A program made the position numbers and the translations under genes. From positions 496,001 to 560,000 of the forward strand of contig CAVUFC010000014.1 in NCBI GenBank assembly GCA_963740605.1: a DNA stretch of 64,000 nucleotides, in the 5' to 3' direction. Shown here piece after piece: positions 17,323 to 25,153 of the stretch (position 1 is the stretch's first letter; each line of letters opens with the position of its first letter). Origin of the DNA: DASSUW01 sp963740605. GTDB taxonomy: Bacteria > Actinomycetota > Thermoleophilia > Solirubrobacterales > Solirubrobacteraceae. The notes beneath the pieces were generated by a model. The model saw only the letters and a list, made by a program, of their open reading frames with translations. It did no database searches and was not told the DNA's origin.

Positions 17323-18879
17323 TTACTGGACGATGGTGTGCTGCATCGCCCAAAGAGCGGCTGCGGCTCGCGTCGACACGTCGATCTTGCCGTAGATGTG
17401 CTGGATGTGGTGATCGGCGGTCTTGGGAGAGATGTAGAGGCGATCGGCGATCGCGCGTGTCGTGAGTCCCTTGGCCGCGAGTCGCAGCACATCGACCTCG
17501 CGTCCGGTGAGCCCACCCGGGTTGACCTGCCGTTTGCCCGACGGCCTTTGCGGCTCGCCGTGCCCGGCTGCCACGAGCACCGCACGGCTGGCGCGCGGCT
17601 CGAGCACGCCCTCTGATTCGAGCCGGCGGAGCTCGGCGGCCGCGTCGGCCGACGAGAACCGCTCACGGTCCGCTCGCTCGGTGGTCATCCCCACGTAGAT
17701 CTCCGTCGCCGTCAGGATGCACGCGCCGAGATCGTCGGCGTCGGCCTGCACGCGCTTGTGGTAACCGGAACCGTCGCATTTCTCGTGGTGCGCGCACGCG
17801 ACCGCGTTCAGGAGACCCAGCGCCGGCGAGCGACGCAGCATCTGCTCGGTCAGCATCGGGTGAAGCTCCACCCGATCGAACTCGGTCCGGGTCAGAGGAC
17901 CAGGCTTGTCCCAGATCGAGTTCGCCACTCCAGTGGTGCCGAAGTCGTGCACGAGCGCCGCGCGACGGAGCGTGGTCACGTCCTCCTCGGCGAGGCCGAG
18001 CACCCTGGCGGCGCCGGCCGCCAGCTCAGCGCACCGACGGCTGTGCCCACCCATGTACGGCGACTTGAGATCGATGAAATCGGCGACGACAGTCAGGACA
18101 TCGTCGAGCTCGGCGCCCGCCAGCACACGGCGAGGTTCGGGCTCGGCGGCGAGCACCGCGTCCCACGGCTCGATCTCGCGGAGCCGGTCGAACCAGGCGC
18201 CTCCCCGCGCGACGAATAGATCGGCGAGAGCCGGATCGTACGTGCGGTCTCGGCGGTCGCGAGCGGCATCGAGCGCATGTTCCGGCGAGAAGAGACGCCC
18301 GATCGCCTCCATGTCGTGGCTGAGATGCACGACGCGCATCGCCAGCGGGATCGAATCCCCCTCCGCATGGGCCGGGTAGCCGTTTCCGTTCCACCGCTCG
18401 AACGTGAAGCGCAGCGCGTCGCGAACGCCGGCGCCGAAGTCGAGCCGCTGCACGAGCATGTCGGCGACCTCGCACCCGGAGGAGAAGTTGTACACCGCCC
18501 ACTCGCGAGCGGTCTCCTGGATCATGCGGACGATCTCGTCCCGCTCGTCCGGGCCGTGCCCAGCCGTCGCGAAGGCCATCACGTCCCGCATGACCTCGGC
18601 GGGATTCGCGGCGTCGTGAACCAGCGTCTGGGCGCGGATCGCGATCTCGTCGCCGAAGACGGTGGCCACCTCGTGCGCGTGGCCGGTGCAGCCGACGTAG
18701 CGGAGCAGCGCCACCCAATATGCGGTGTCGGAGGTCTCTTCGTCGAACCCGGCGGCCTCGCAGATCCACGTCGCGAGCAGGCAGGACCGCAGCTGTGACT
18801 CGAGCGGCTGGCCGAATGCGTTGTCCTGCGCGAGCGCCAGCGTCGCGACGAGCTGGCCGAGACGAAGCGGTGTGTCCAA
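17323..18879 (-). CDS. HD-GYP-type sensor/phosphodiesterase with C-terminal LuxR DNA-binding domain
   Basis: About 518 residues from a TTG at 18879 preceded by GGGAGG; the start is uncertain. The second half holds an HD-GYP domain: HDFGTTG and HHEKCDGSGY, where the final Pro of the canonical GYP is replaced by His. The first half looks like a degenerate copy (FERWNGNGYP). The C-terminus is a clear LuxR helix-turn-helix (LTGREVDVLRLAAKG, YISPKTADHHIQHIYGK). It is probably a regulator responding to a cyclic nucleotide or other ligand. It lies back-to-back with the AmiC-like gene, its likely target. No receiver domain is present. Confidence 0.78.
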   Translation of the reverse strand: MDTPLRLGQLVATLALAQDNAFGQPLESQLRSCLLATWICEAAGFDEETSDTAYWVALLRYVGCTGHAHEVATVFGDEIAIRAQTLVHDAANPAEVMRDVMAFATAGHGPDERDEIVRMIQETAREWAVYNFSSGCEVADMLVQRLDFGAGVRDALRFTFERWNGNGYPAHAEGDSIPLAMRVVHLSHDMEAIGRLFSPEHALDAARDRRDRTYDPALADLFVARGGAWFDRLREIEPWDAVLAAEPEPRRVLAGAELDDVLTVVADFIDLKSPYMGGHSRRCAELAAGAARVLGLAEEDVTTLRRAALVHDFGTTGVANSIWDKPGPLTRTEFDRVELHPMLTEQMLRRSPALGLLNAVACAHHEKCDGSGYHKRVQADADDLGACILTATEIYVGMTTERADRERFSSADAAAELRRLESEGVLEPRASRAVLVAAGHGEPQRPSGKRQVNPGGLTGREVDVLRLAAKGLTTRAIADRLYISPKTADHHIQHIYGKIDVSTRAAAALWAMQHTIVQ

Positions 18880-18976
18880 GATGGGGAGTCCTCCCGATGT
18901 ATCGGCCCGCCCGGTCGGGCACGATCCTCGCACGACGCGTCGCCGTGATTCAACCGCTGACTCGAAGGAGGACATC

Positions 18977-20110
18977 ATGGCGGCATCGCAGACCCCTGGC
19001 GGTGAACCCATCAAGGTGGGAGTCATCACCGACCAGACGGGCCCGCTCTCCGTGATCGGGCTCGCCAACGCCAACGTGGCCAGAATGGTCGTCGGCGACA
19101 TCAACGCCAAGGGCGGTCTCCTGGGACGGCACCTCGAGCTCCACCTCGAGGACAGCGCGACCGACGACACGGTCGCGGCCGCGAAGGCGACGAAACTGGT
19201 CCAGGACGATCACGTCGACGTCATCTTCGGCGGCATCTACAGCTCCACGCGGCAGGCCATCAAGGGCCCGGCCGTGGTCGAGGGCAAGACGCTCTACATC
19301 TACCCGGAGCAGTACGAAGGGCAGGAGTCCGATCCGCTCATCTTCTGCACCGGCCCGGTCCCCGCGCAGCAGGTCGATCCCTTCATCCCGTGGCTGATGC
19401 GGGAGACCGGGGCGACGACCTTCTACCTGCCGTCAGCCGACTACATCTGGCCGCGCGTGATGAACGCGCGCGTCCGGGACGTCGTCACGGCCAACGGCGG
19501 CGCGATCGTCGGCGAGGAGTACTTCCCGCTCGACCACGCGGACTACCGGGCGACGGTCGACCGGATCAACGCGACCGGCGCGGACGTGGTCTTCAACACC
19601 ACCGTGCCGCCCGGGGTGGCGCCGTTCCTCGGGCAGCTGCACGACTCCGGCTTCGACGGGCACCTGGTCTGCACCTACTTCGAGGAGAACCTGCTGAGCA
19701 TGCTGCCGGCCGCTCACGTCGACGGCCTGTACAGCTGCCTCGACTACTACCACGCCGTCAGCGATCCGTTCAGCCGGCGGCTGCTCGCCCAGTACGACGC
19801 GCTGTATCCCGGCGATGCGACGTTCTCCGGCGGCAGTGGGTCCTCGGGGCTATATCGCGGGCTGCAGCTGTGGGCCGCCGCGGTCGGGGAAGCCGACTCG
19901 CTCACGCAGGACGACGTGATCGCGGCGCTGGATCACGCGCAGATCGCCGAAGGCCCCGGCGGCCCTGCCGTCATGGTGCCGGGCCAGCACCACGTGCGGA
20001 TGAGCATGTACATCGGCCAGGCACGTGGCGGCCGGTTCGAGATCGTCAAGAACCTCGGGGCGATGGATCCGCAGGAGCGCCTCGTGGACACGCAGGTCCT
20101 CACCGCGTGA
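18977..20110 (+). CDS. AmiC/UrtA-like periplasmic-binding-fold protein without a signal peptide
   Basis: A 377-residue type I binding-fold protein (IKVGVITDQTGPLSVIG) of the branched-chain amide/urea family that includes UrtA and the cytoplasmic amide sensor AmiC. The N-terminus (MAASQTPGGEP) has no signal peptide or lipobox, so it is likely cytoplasmic and closer to an AmiC-type sensor than to a transporter component. No permease or ATPase of this transport class is nearby. A strong AAGGAGG ribosome site precedes the ATG. The divergent HD-GYP/LuxR gene may be its partner. Confidence 0.78.
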   Translation: MAASQTPGGEPIKVGVITDQTGPLSVIGLANANVARMVVGDINAKGGLLGRHLELHLEDSATDDTVAAAKATKLVQDDHVDVIFGGIYSSTRQAIKGPAVVEGKTLYIYPEQYEGQESDPLIFCTGPVPAQQVDPFIPWLMRETGATTFYLPSADYIWPRVMNARVRDVVTANGGAIVGEEYFPLDHADYRATVDRINATGADVVFNTTVPPGVAPFLGQLHDSGFDGHLVCTYFEENLLSMLPAAHVDGLYSCLDYYHAVSDPFSRRLLAQYDALYPGDATFSGGSGSSGLYRGLQLWAAAVGEADSLTQDDVIAALDHAQIAEGPGGPAVMVPGQHHVRMSMYIGQARGGRFEIVKNLGAMDPQERLVDTQVLTA

Positions 20111-20163
20111 GCGCGGCGCCGCAACCGCGGCGACATACACAACCCCAACGAATGGAGATCGCA

Positions 20164-20436
20164 ATGCTCCTCGCGACAACGCAGGTCGAGGATCTCGACC
20201 GCTTCCTGGAGGTCTTCTCAACCGCGGGCGCCGAGAAGCGCAAGCAGCACGGCTCCAAGAGCGCGCTCGTCTTCCGCGACCCCTCCGAGGACGACCGCGT
20301 CTGGGTCGTCTTCGACTGGGACGAGCAGGGCTGGCAGAGCTTCGTGTCCGATCCCGAAGTCCCGGCGATCATGCAGAAGGCCGGCCACAAGGATCGACCG
20401 GCAGCCGCGCAGTTCGCCGGCCGGTTCGAGGCCTGA
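20164..20436 (+). CDS. Small ABM-like (alpha/beta barrel) protein
   Basis: A 90-residue protein beginning MLLATTQVEDLDRFLEVF. The pattern of beta-alpha-beta segments and WVVFDWDEQGWQSFVSDPEV resembles antibiotic-biosynthesis-monooxygenase (ABM) and related dimeric barrel proteins. GGAG lies at a good distance before the ATG. It follows the AmiC-like gene by 53 nt in the same direction and may be co-transcribed. Catalytic activity cannot be inferred. Confidence 0.65.
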   Translation: MLLATTQVEDLDRFLEVFSTAGAEKRKQHGSKSALVFRDPSEDDRVWVVFDWDEQGWQSFVSDPEVPAIMQKAGHKDRPAAAQFAGRFEA

Positions 20437-20524
20437 CCACGTGCTCCTCAGGGCGGCGCCGGCAGGCTGGCGTCGTCCACAGAGGAGGCTGGGATCGTCT
20501 CGGGCAGCCTGCGCCCGTGCGCGA

Positions 20525-23257
20525 CTAACCGCGGCGGGACCACCAGCGGCGGAGCTCGTCGGATCCCCAGACGAGGACCGGGAAGACCGAGAGGACCACG
20601 AGCTCGGGAAGCCCGAGGGGCGCGGTCCCGAAGATCTGCTGGAGCGGCGGCAGGTACACGACGGCCGCAGCGAACACGAGCTCGAAGGCGATGCCCCAGA
20701 GCAGGAACCGGTTGGAGAACACGCCGATCTCGCGGAGCGAGGAATGCGTGGTGCGCGACGCGAACGCGGTGCCGACCTGGCAGAAGGTGATGCCGGCGAA
20801 CGTCATGGTCGTCGCCGTGAGATAGGCGTCGTGCAGGGGTGAACCGCTGTCGGTCGCGTCGCCCGGTCCCCAGCCCGCTCGGTGGAGGACCCAGAAGAAG
20901 CCGGCCGTGACGAGCGCGGCCTCCAGCAGACCGAGCCACAGCCACGCGCGCGTGAGCATCGGGCGGTCGAGGATGCCGCGGTCACGCGAGCGCGGCGGGC
21001 GATCCATGATCCCCGGCTCCGGCGGCTCTCGCCCGAGGGCCAGCGCCGGGAGCGTCTCGGTGCCGAGGTCGATCGCGAGGATCTGCATCACCGTGATCGG
21101 CAGCGGGACCGCGCCTCCGGACAACGCGTAGATCAGGAACGGTATGACCTCCGGCGTGGCATGGGCGAAGATGTAGGTGACGAACTTGCGGATGTTGTCG
21201 TAGACCACGCGACCTTCGCTCACGGCGGCAACGATGGAGGCGAAGCTGTCGTCGGTGAGCACCATGGTCGCCGCCTCGCGGGCCACCTCGGTGCCGCTCG
21301 CCCCCATGGCCACGCCGATGTCGGCGCGCCGGAGCGCGGGGGCGTCGTTCACGCCATCGCCGGTCATCGCGACGGTGTGTCCGACCGCCCGAAGCGCATC
21401 GACGACCCGCAGCTTTGTCTCGGGCGATGAACGGGCGAAGATCAGCTCCTCCTCGTCGCGCAGCAACGCTTCGAGCGCGGCCTCGTCCATGGCGTCGAGA
21501 TCCGAGCCGTAGACGACGCGAGGATGCTCGCCGGTGATGCCGACCTGGTGCGCGACCGCCGTTGCGGTGAGACCGTGGTCGCCGGTGATGACGATGATGC
21601 GGATGCTCGCCCGCCGGCACGCGCGTACGGCATCGGCGACGTCCGGGCGCGGCGGATCCTCGAGCGCGGCCAGTCCGAGGAACGTCAGGCCCACCTCGGC
21701 GTGGTCGCGGTCGGCCGGCGCGTCACGCTCGACACGTCGCTCGGCGAGGCCGAGCACGCGCAGCCCGCTGCGGGCATAGTCCTCGAAGGCGGTCTCGATC
21801 TGGCTGCGCGCGGCGGCGTCGAGCGGCCGGTCGCCCGCGGCGGTCCGGACGAGCTCGCAGCGATCGAGCAGTTCCAGCGGAGCGCCTTTGGAGTGCAGCC
21901 ACTGCGCATCGTCGGCCTCGTGATCGACGGTCGTCATCCGCTTCAGCCGGGGGTCGAAGTGGAACACCTGACGGCGCGCGACCTCCCGGCCGCCGAGAAC
22001 CGCGTCGACGTCCTCGCCGAGCACCGCTGCGCCGACGAGCAGCGCGCTCTCGCTCGGATCGCCGCCCCGCTCCCAGCCGGCGTCGGTGCGGTGCGCGCTG
22101 GCGTTGTTGCAGCGGACGGCGGTTCGCAGCAGCCCCGAGAACGGCTCGATCGCCGCCTCGGCGCGCCCGTCCGGCGTCGGGCGGAGCTCGCGGCCGGCCG
22201 CCCAGAACACCCGGACGGCCATCCGCCCCTCGGTCAGCGTGCCCGTCTTGTCGGTGCAGATGATGTCGGTCGACCCGAGGGTCTCGACTGCGGTGAGCCG
22301 CTTGACGAGCGCGCGCCGGCGGGCCATGCGGCGAACGCCGACCGCGAGCGCCAGCGTGATCGTCGGCAGCAGCCCCTCCGGCACGTTGGCGACGAGCAGC
22401 CCGATCGCGAACGTGACCGAGTCGTGGAGCGGGAGGCCGGCGATCGTCGTGCCGATGGCCAGGAACGCGACGCCGGCACCGACCGCCACAGCGGCGATCA
22501 ACCACGCCGCGCGGTTCACCTGCATCTGGAGCGGGCTGACCTCGGCCTTCACGCGCTGCGACAGCGCCGCGATGCGGCCAAGCTGTGTGGCCATCGCCGT
22601 CGCGTAGACGACCCCCATGGCCTCGCCCGCCGTGCACAGCGTGCCCGCGAACACCAGATCGTCGGATTCCAGCGGCGACGGTGCGCGGCGCGCCCGGACC
22701 GAGGTCCGCGAGACCGGTTGGGATTCCCCGGTCAGCGGCGACATGTCGACCTCGACCGCACCGTCGACGAGCCGCGCGTCCGCCGACAGCCGATCTCCCT
22801 CGGACAGCAGAAGCACGTCGCCGGGCACCAGCTCGCGCGCGTCGACGTCGCGCTCGGCGCCGTCGCGGCGGACCTTCGCCTGAGCCGGGAGGAACTCCCG
22901 CAACGCCTCGGTCGCCCGCTCCGCCTGCATCTCCTGGAGGAAGGCGAACCCGGCGTTGAGCACGATCACCGCGACGATCGCGACCGCCAGCGGCGTCAGT
23001 GCAGACACAAACGCGAGCGCGGCCGCCACCCAGAGCAGCAGTGCCAGCGGGTGCGTGAACTGCGTCGCGAGCGCGCGCAGATGTCCGGGCCCTTCGCGAC
23101 GCCGGATCTCGTTGCGCCCGTACTGCTCGAGGCGCCGGGCGGCCTCACGCTCGGACAGCCCGTCGCCCCGGGTGCCGAGATGACGCAGAAGGAGCTCGAT
23201 CGCCTCCTCGGGATCGACGTCCCGGCCATCGAGGATGGACTCGAGCTCGACAGCCAT
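20525..23257 (-). CDS. P2C-like cation-transporting ATPase (sodium/potassium-ATPase-like)
   Basis: A 910-residue P-type ATPase with an N-terminal cation-ATPase domain (LLRHLGTRGDGLSEREAARR), TGES loop, DKTGTLTEGRM phosphorylation motif, GDGVNDAPALR hinge and about ten membrane helices. The ion-site motif reads NVPEGLLPT, as in eukaryotic Na/K-ATPases, and differs from the IPEGLPA of the pump at 6071. The ions transported are not proven. It is the third gene of the CBS-USP-ATPase operon, starting 17 nt after the usp stop. In-frame codons upstream of 23257 overlap usp and are less likely starts. Confidence 0.88.
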   Translation of the reverse strand: MAVELESILDGRDVDPEEAIELLLRHLGTRGDGLSEREAARRLEQYGRNEIRRREGPGHLRALATQFTHPLALLLWVAAALAFVSALTPLAVAIVAVIVLNAGFAFLQEMQAERATEALREFLPAQAKVRRDGAERDVDARELVPGDVLLLSEGDRLSADARLVDGAVEVDMSPLTGESQPVSRTSVRARRAPSPLESDDLVFAGTLCTAGEAMGVVYATAMATQLGRIAALSQRVKAEVSPLQMQVNRAAWLIAAVAVGAGVAFLAIGTTIAGLPLHDSVTFAIGLLVANVPEGLLPTITLALAVGVRRMARRRALVKRLTAVETLGSTDIICTDKTGTLTEGRMAVRVFWAAGRELRPTPDGRAEAAIEPFSGLLRTAVRCNNASAHRTDAGWERGGDPSESALLVGAAVLGEDVDAVLGGREVARRQVFHFDPRLKRMTTVDHEADDAQWLHSKGAPLELLDRCELVRTAAGDRPLDAAARSQIETAFEDYARSGLRVLGLAERRVERDAPADRDHAEVGLTFLGLAALEDPPRPDVADAVRACRRASIRIIVITGDHGLTATAVAHQVGITGEHPRVVYGSDLDAMDEAALEALLRDEEELIFARSSPETKLRVVDALRAVGHTVAMTGDGVNDAPALRRADIGVAMGASGTEVAREAATMVLTDDSFASIVAAVSEGRVVYDNIRKFVTYIFAHATPEVIPFLIYALSGGAVPLPITVMQILAIDLGTETLPALALGREPPEPGIMDRPPRSRDRGILDRPMLTRAWLWLGLLEAALVTAGFFWVLHRAGWGPGDATDSGSPLHDAYLTATTMTFAGITFCQVGTAFASRTTHSSLREIGVFSNRFLLWGIAFELVFAAAVVYLPPLQQIFGTAPLGLPELVVLSVFPVLVWGSDELRRWWSRRG

Positions 23258-23274
23258 GGCGCCCAGGTCTCTCG

Positions 23275-23709
23275 CTACAGTTCGCGGCGATGCGGCACGA
23301 TGACCAGCGGGCACGGCGCGTGGTGCGCGCACTGCTGGCTGACCGAGCCGAGCAGCAGGCCACGGAAGCCTCCTAGGCCCCGCGACCCCACGACGAGGAG
23401 CTCGGCGTCACCGGCCTCCTCGAGGAGCACGTGCGACGGGTTTCCTTCGCGAACCACCGTCGTCACCTCGACGCCGCTCGCGTCGACCCGGTCCAGCGCG
23501 CCCGCCGCGTTGTCGCGTGCCTCCTGCTCGAGCTCGCCGTAGAGCTGCGCGTCACCAGGCCCGTAGCCCCCGGCGTAGGCGGCCGCAGGCAGGTGCCATG
23601 CGGCGACGACACGCACTTCGGCACCGCGCAGCCGGGCCTCGTTCAGCGCGAAGCCGAGCGCGGTGCGCGCGCCCTCGGAACCGTCGAGGCCGACGACAAC
23701 CGTGCTCAT
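23275..23709 (-). CDS. Single-domain universal stress protein
   Basis: A 144-residue USP: MSTVVVGLDGSEGART at the N-terminus and GSRGLGGFRGLLLGSV then PLVIVPH at the C-terminus, the ATP-binding type. The start at 23709 gives a 4-bp ATGA overlap with the CBS gene, so the two are coupled. It lies between a CBS sensor and a P-type ATPase and may act as an adenylate-sensing partner of either. Confidence 0.9.
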   Translation of the reverse strand: MSTVVVGLDGSEGARTALGFALNEARLRGAEVRVVAAWHLPAAAYAGGYGPGDAQLYGELEQEARDNAAGALDRVDASGVEVTTVVREGNPSHVLLEEAGDAELLVVGSRGLGGFRGLLLGSVSQQCAHHAPCPLVIVPHRREL

Positions 23710-24158
23710 GCCCGCCCCCACGCCAACGCGCCGGCGATGTCGAGGCTGGACAGCACGCCGACCGGGTGGCCGTCGCTCATCACGATCAGGTGCGAGCTGT
23801 TGTGCACGTCCATGAGGCGCGCGGCGTCCGTCAGCGACGTGGTCGGGTCGACGCTGACGAGCTCGGTGCGGGCAGCGTCGGACGCCGTGTGGCCCTCGAT
23901 GCCGGACTCGCCGGCGCGGACGATGTCCATGTCGGAGACCAGGCCCCAGATGAGGTGGTCTCCGCCGGACTCGTCCGCCGTAATCCCTGCGACGACCACA
24001 GCATGGACGTGGTGCGTTGCCATCGTCTGAGCGACGGTCAGCAGCGGAGCGTCGGGCGCACAGCTCATGACGCCGGGGGACATGGCGTCCGCCACGGTCG
24101 CCCGCTCGAACGCGGGCAGCATGTAGCTGCCGCGGTGGGTTTCGATTGTCTGAGTCAT
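23706..24158 (-). CDS. Two-CBS-domain protein (hypoxic response protein Hrp1-like)
   Basis: A 150-residue protein made of a pair of CBS domains: VADAMSPGVMSCAPDAPLL in the first, SVDPTTSLTDAARLM and HLIVMSDGHPVGVLSSLDIA in the second. CBS pairs bind adenine nucleotides or similar ligands. Mycobacterial Hrp1 (Rv2626c), a DosR-regulon protein, is of the same size and domain content. It is the first gene of the operon with usp and the P2C ATPase. The ATG at 24158 is supported by -10 TAGCTT ending 7 nt upstream. Confidence 0.88.
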   Translation of the reverse strand: MTQTIETHRGSYMLPAFERATVADAMSPGVMSCAPDAPLLTVAQTMATHHVHAVVVAGITADESGGDHLIWGLVSDMDIVRAGESGIEGHTASDAARTELVSVDPTTSLTDAARLMDVHNSSHLIVMSDGHPVGVLSSLDIAGALAWGRA

Positions 24159-24165
24159 GGAACCG

Positions 24166-24222
24166 AAGCTACGCCCGCCGGTGGCCGCTGCCATCCGTAG
24201 CTCTCGCGGTGCCGAAACCGTG
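24166..24222 (-). promoter_or_regulatory. Regulon promoter of the CBS-USP-ATPase operon
   Basis: Minus strand: CACGGT begins at 24222, TACGGATG at 24199 and -10 TAGCTT at 24171. Spacings are 51 and 28. The stronger box is the proximal one here. The region is shared with the divergent promoter at 24205-24262. Confidence 0.7.
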
Positions 24223-24262
24223 CTGAGCACCGATGTCATGTCCCGACGATCCGGATTAGCTC
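24205..24262 (+). promoter_or_regulatory. Regulon promoter of the tandem usp at 24269
   Basis: CGCGGT at 24205, ACCGATG at 24229 and -10 TAGCTC at 24257-24262; spacings 52 and 28. The ATG follows after 6 nt. Its boxes are interleaved with those of the divergent CBS promoter. Confidence 0.5.
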
Positions 24263-24268
24263 TGTCTC

Positions 24269-25102
24269 ATGTCCGGCACACTCATCGGCGCCGTCGACCT
24301 CGACGCACCCGACCAGGCGCGCGACGCGCTCGCGCTCGCCACCTGGCTTGCGGACGTGACGGCGAGCGAGCTGCTGCTGGTCACCATCTTCGCGCCGCAC
24401 GCCGGCGCGCTCAGCACGCAGCTCGAGCGCCGCCGCCGCCAGCTGACCGCACTCGCCGGGCCTGTCGAGGCGCTGGTCATCGCCGGAACCTCACCCCCGC
24501 GCCTGCTCCACGAGATCGCCGACCAGCGACACCCCGTCGCGGTCGTCGTCGGGTCGAGCCGCGGTGGCGCGAACGGCGTCGTGAGCCTCGGCTCCGCGAG
24601 CGAGGCCCTGCTGCACGGGAGTCCCGTGCCGATCGCGGTGGCGCCGAACGGGTTCATGGCCCCATCCGCGCACGCCGCGGACATCGGCGTTGCCTACGGG
24701 ACCACCCCGGAGTCCGACGACGCGGTGCTCGTCGCAGCAGCGCTCGCCGGCCAGGCCGGCGCATCCTTGCGCGTCCTGAGAGTCGACGAGCCCGCGCCCC
24801 ACAACGACCTCGCAGAGCACCATCCCGGCGAGCGTCTCGAGCGCGCGCTCGCGGGCCGCCCCGCCGAGTACGCCGAGCTTTCCGGCGACCCGGCCGCCGC
24901 GCTCGGCGCGGCGTCCGGCGACCTGGATCTGCTCGTCACGGGCTCGCGCTCGTACGGACCGCTGGGTGCGGTCCTGCTCGGCGCGGTGACGCGACGGCTC
25001 GTCCGCGCCGCCCGATGCCCCGTGATGGTGGTGCCGCGAACGCGCGACGCGGCGTGGTCCGTGGCGCTTGTGGGCGGCATGGACGCGATGGTCGACGCTT
25101 GA
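24269..25102 (+). CDS. Tandem-domain universal stress protein
   Basis: A 277-residue protein with two USP folds: MSGTLIGAVDLDAPDQARDA at the N-terminus and a second domain ending GSRSYGPLGAVLLGAV and CPVMVVPR. The first domain has a weakened nucleotide loop (GSSRGGANGVVSLGSAS). It is divergent from the CBS operon and lies 51 nt upstream of the GAF kinase gene, in the same orientation. Mycobacterial devR/devS are likewise preceded by a usp gene. Confidence 0.88.
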   Translation: MSGTLIGAVDLDAPDQARDALALATWLADVTASELLLVTIFAPHAGALSTQLERRRRQLTALAGPVEALVIAGTSPPRLLHEIADQRHPVAVVVGSSRGGANGVVSLGSASEALLHGSPVPIAVAPNGFMAPSAHAADIGVAYGTTPESDDAVLVAAALAGQAGASLRVLRVDEPAPHNDLAEHHPGERLERALAGRPAEYAELSGDPAAALGAASGDLDLLVTGSRSYGPLGAVLLGAVTRRLVRAARCPVMVVPRTRDAAWSVALVGGMDAMVDA

Positions 25103-25134
25103 CCGCGGCGCCACAGGGGACCGCCGAGCCCCTG

Positions 25135-25140
25135 TAAAGT
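25135..25140 (+). promoter_or_regulatory. Possible -10 element of the GAF histidine kinase
   Basis: TAAAGT lies 13 nt before the ATG at 25154. The regulon boxes are not present at the expected spacing. The kinase could also be co-transcribed with usp. Confidence 0.3.
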
Positions 25141-25153
25141 CGAGCGCGGTCAT

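Noticed and set aside
24953..24959. TACGGA cores inside coding sequence.
   Set aside because: Single cores are expected by chance in this composition; they lack the second box and the -10 at fixed spacing.
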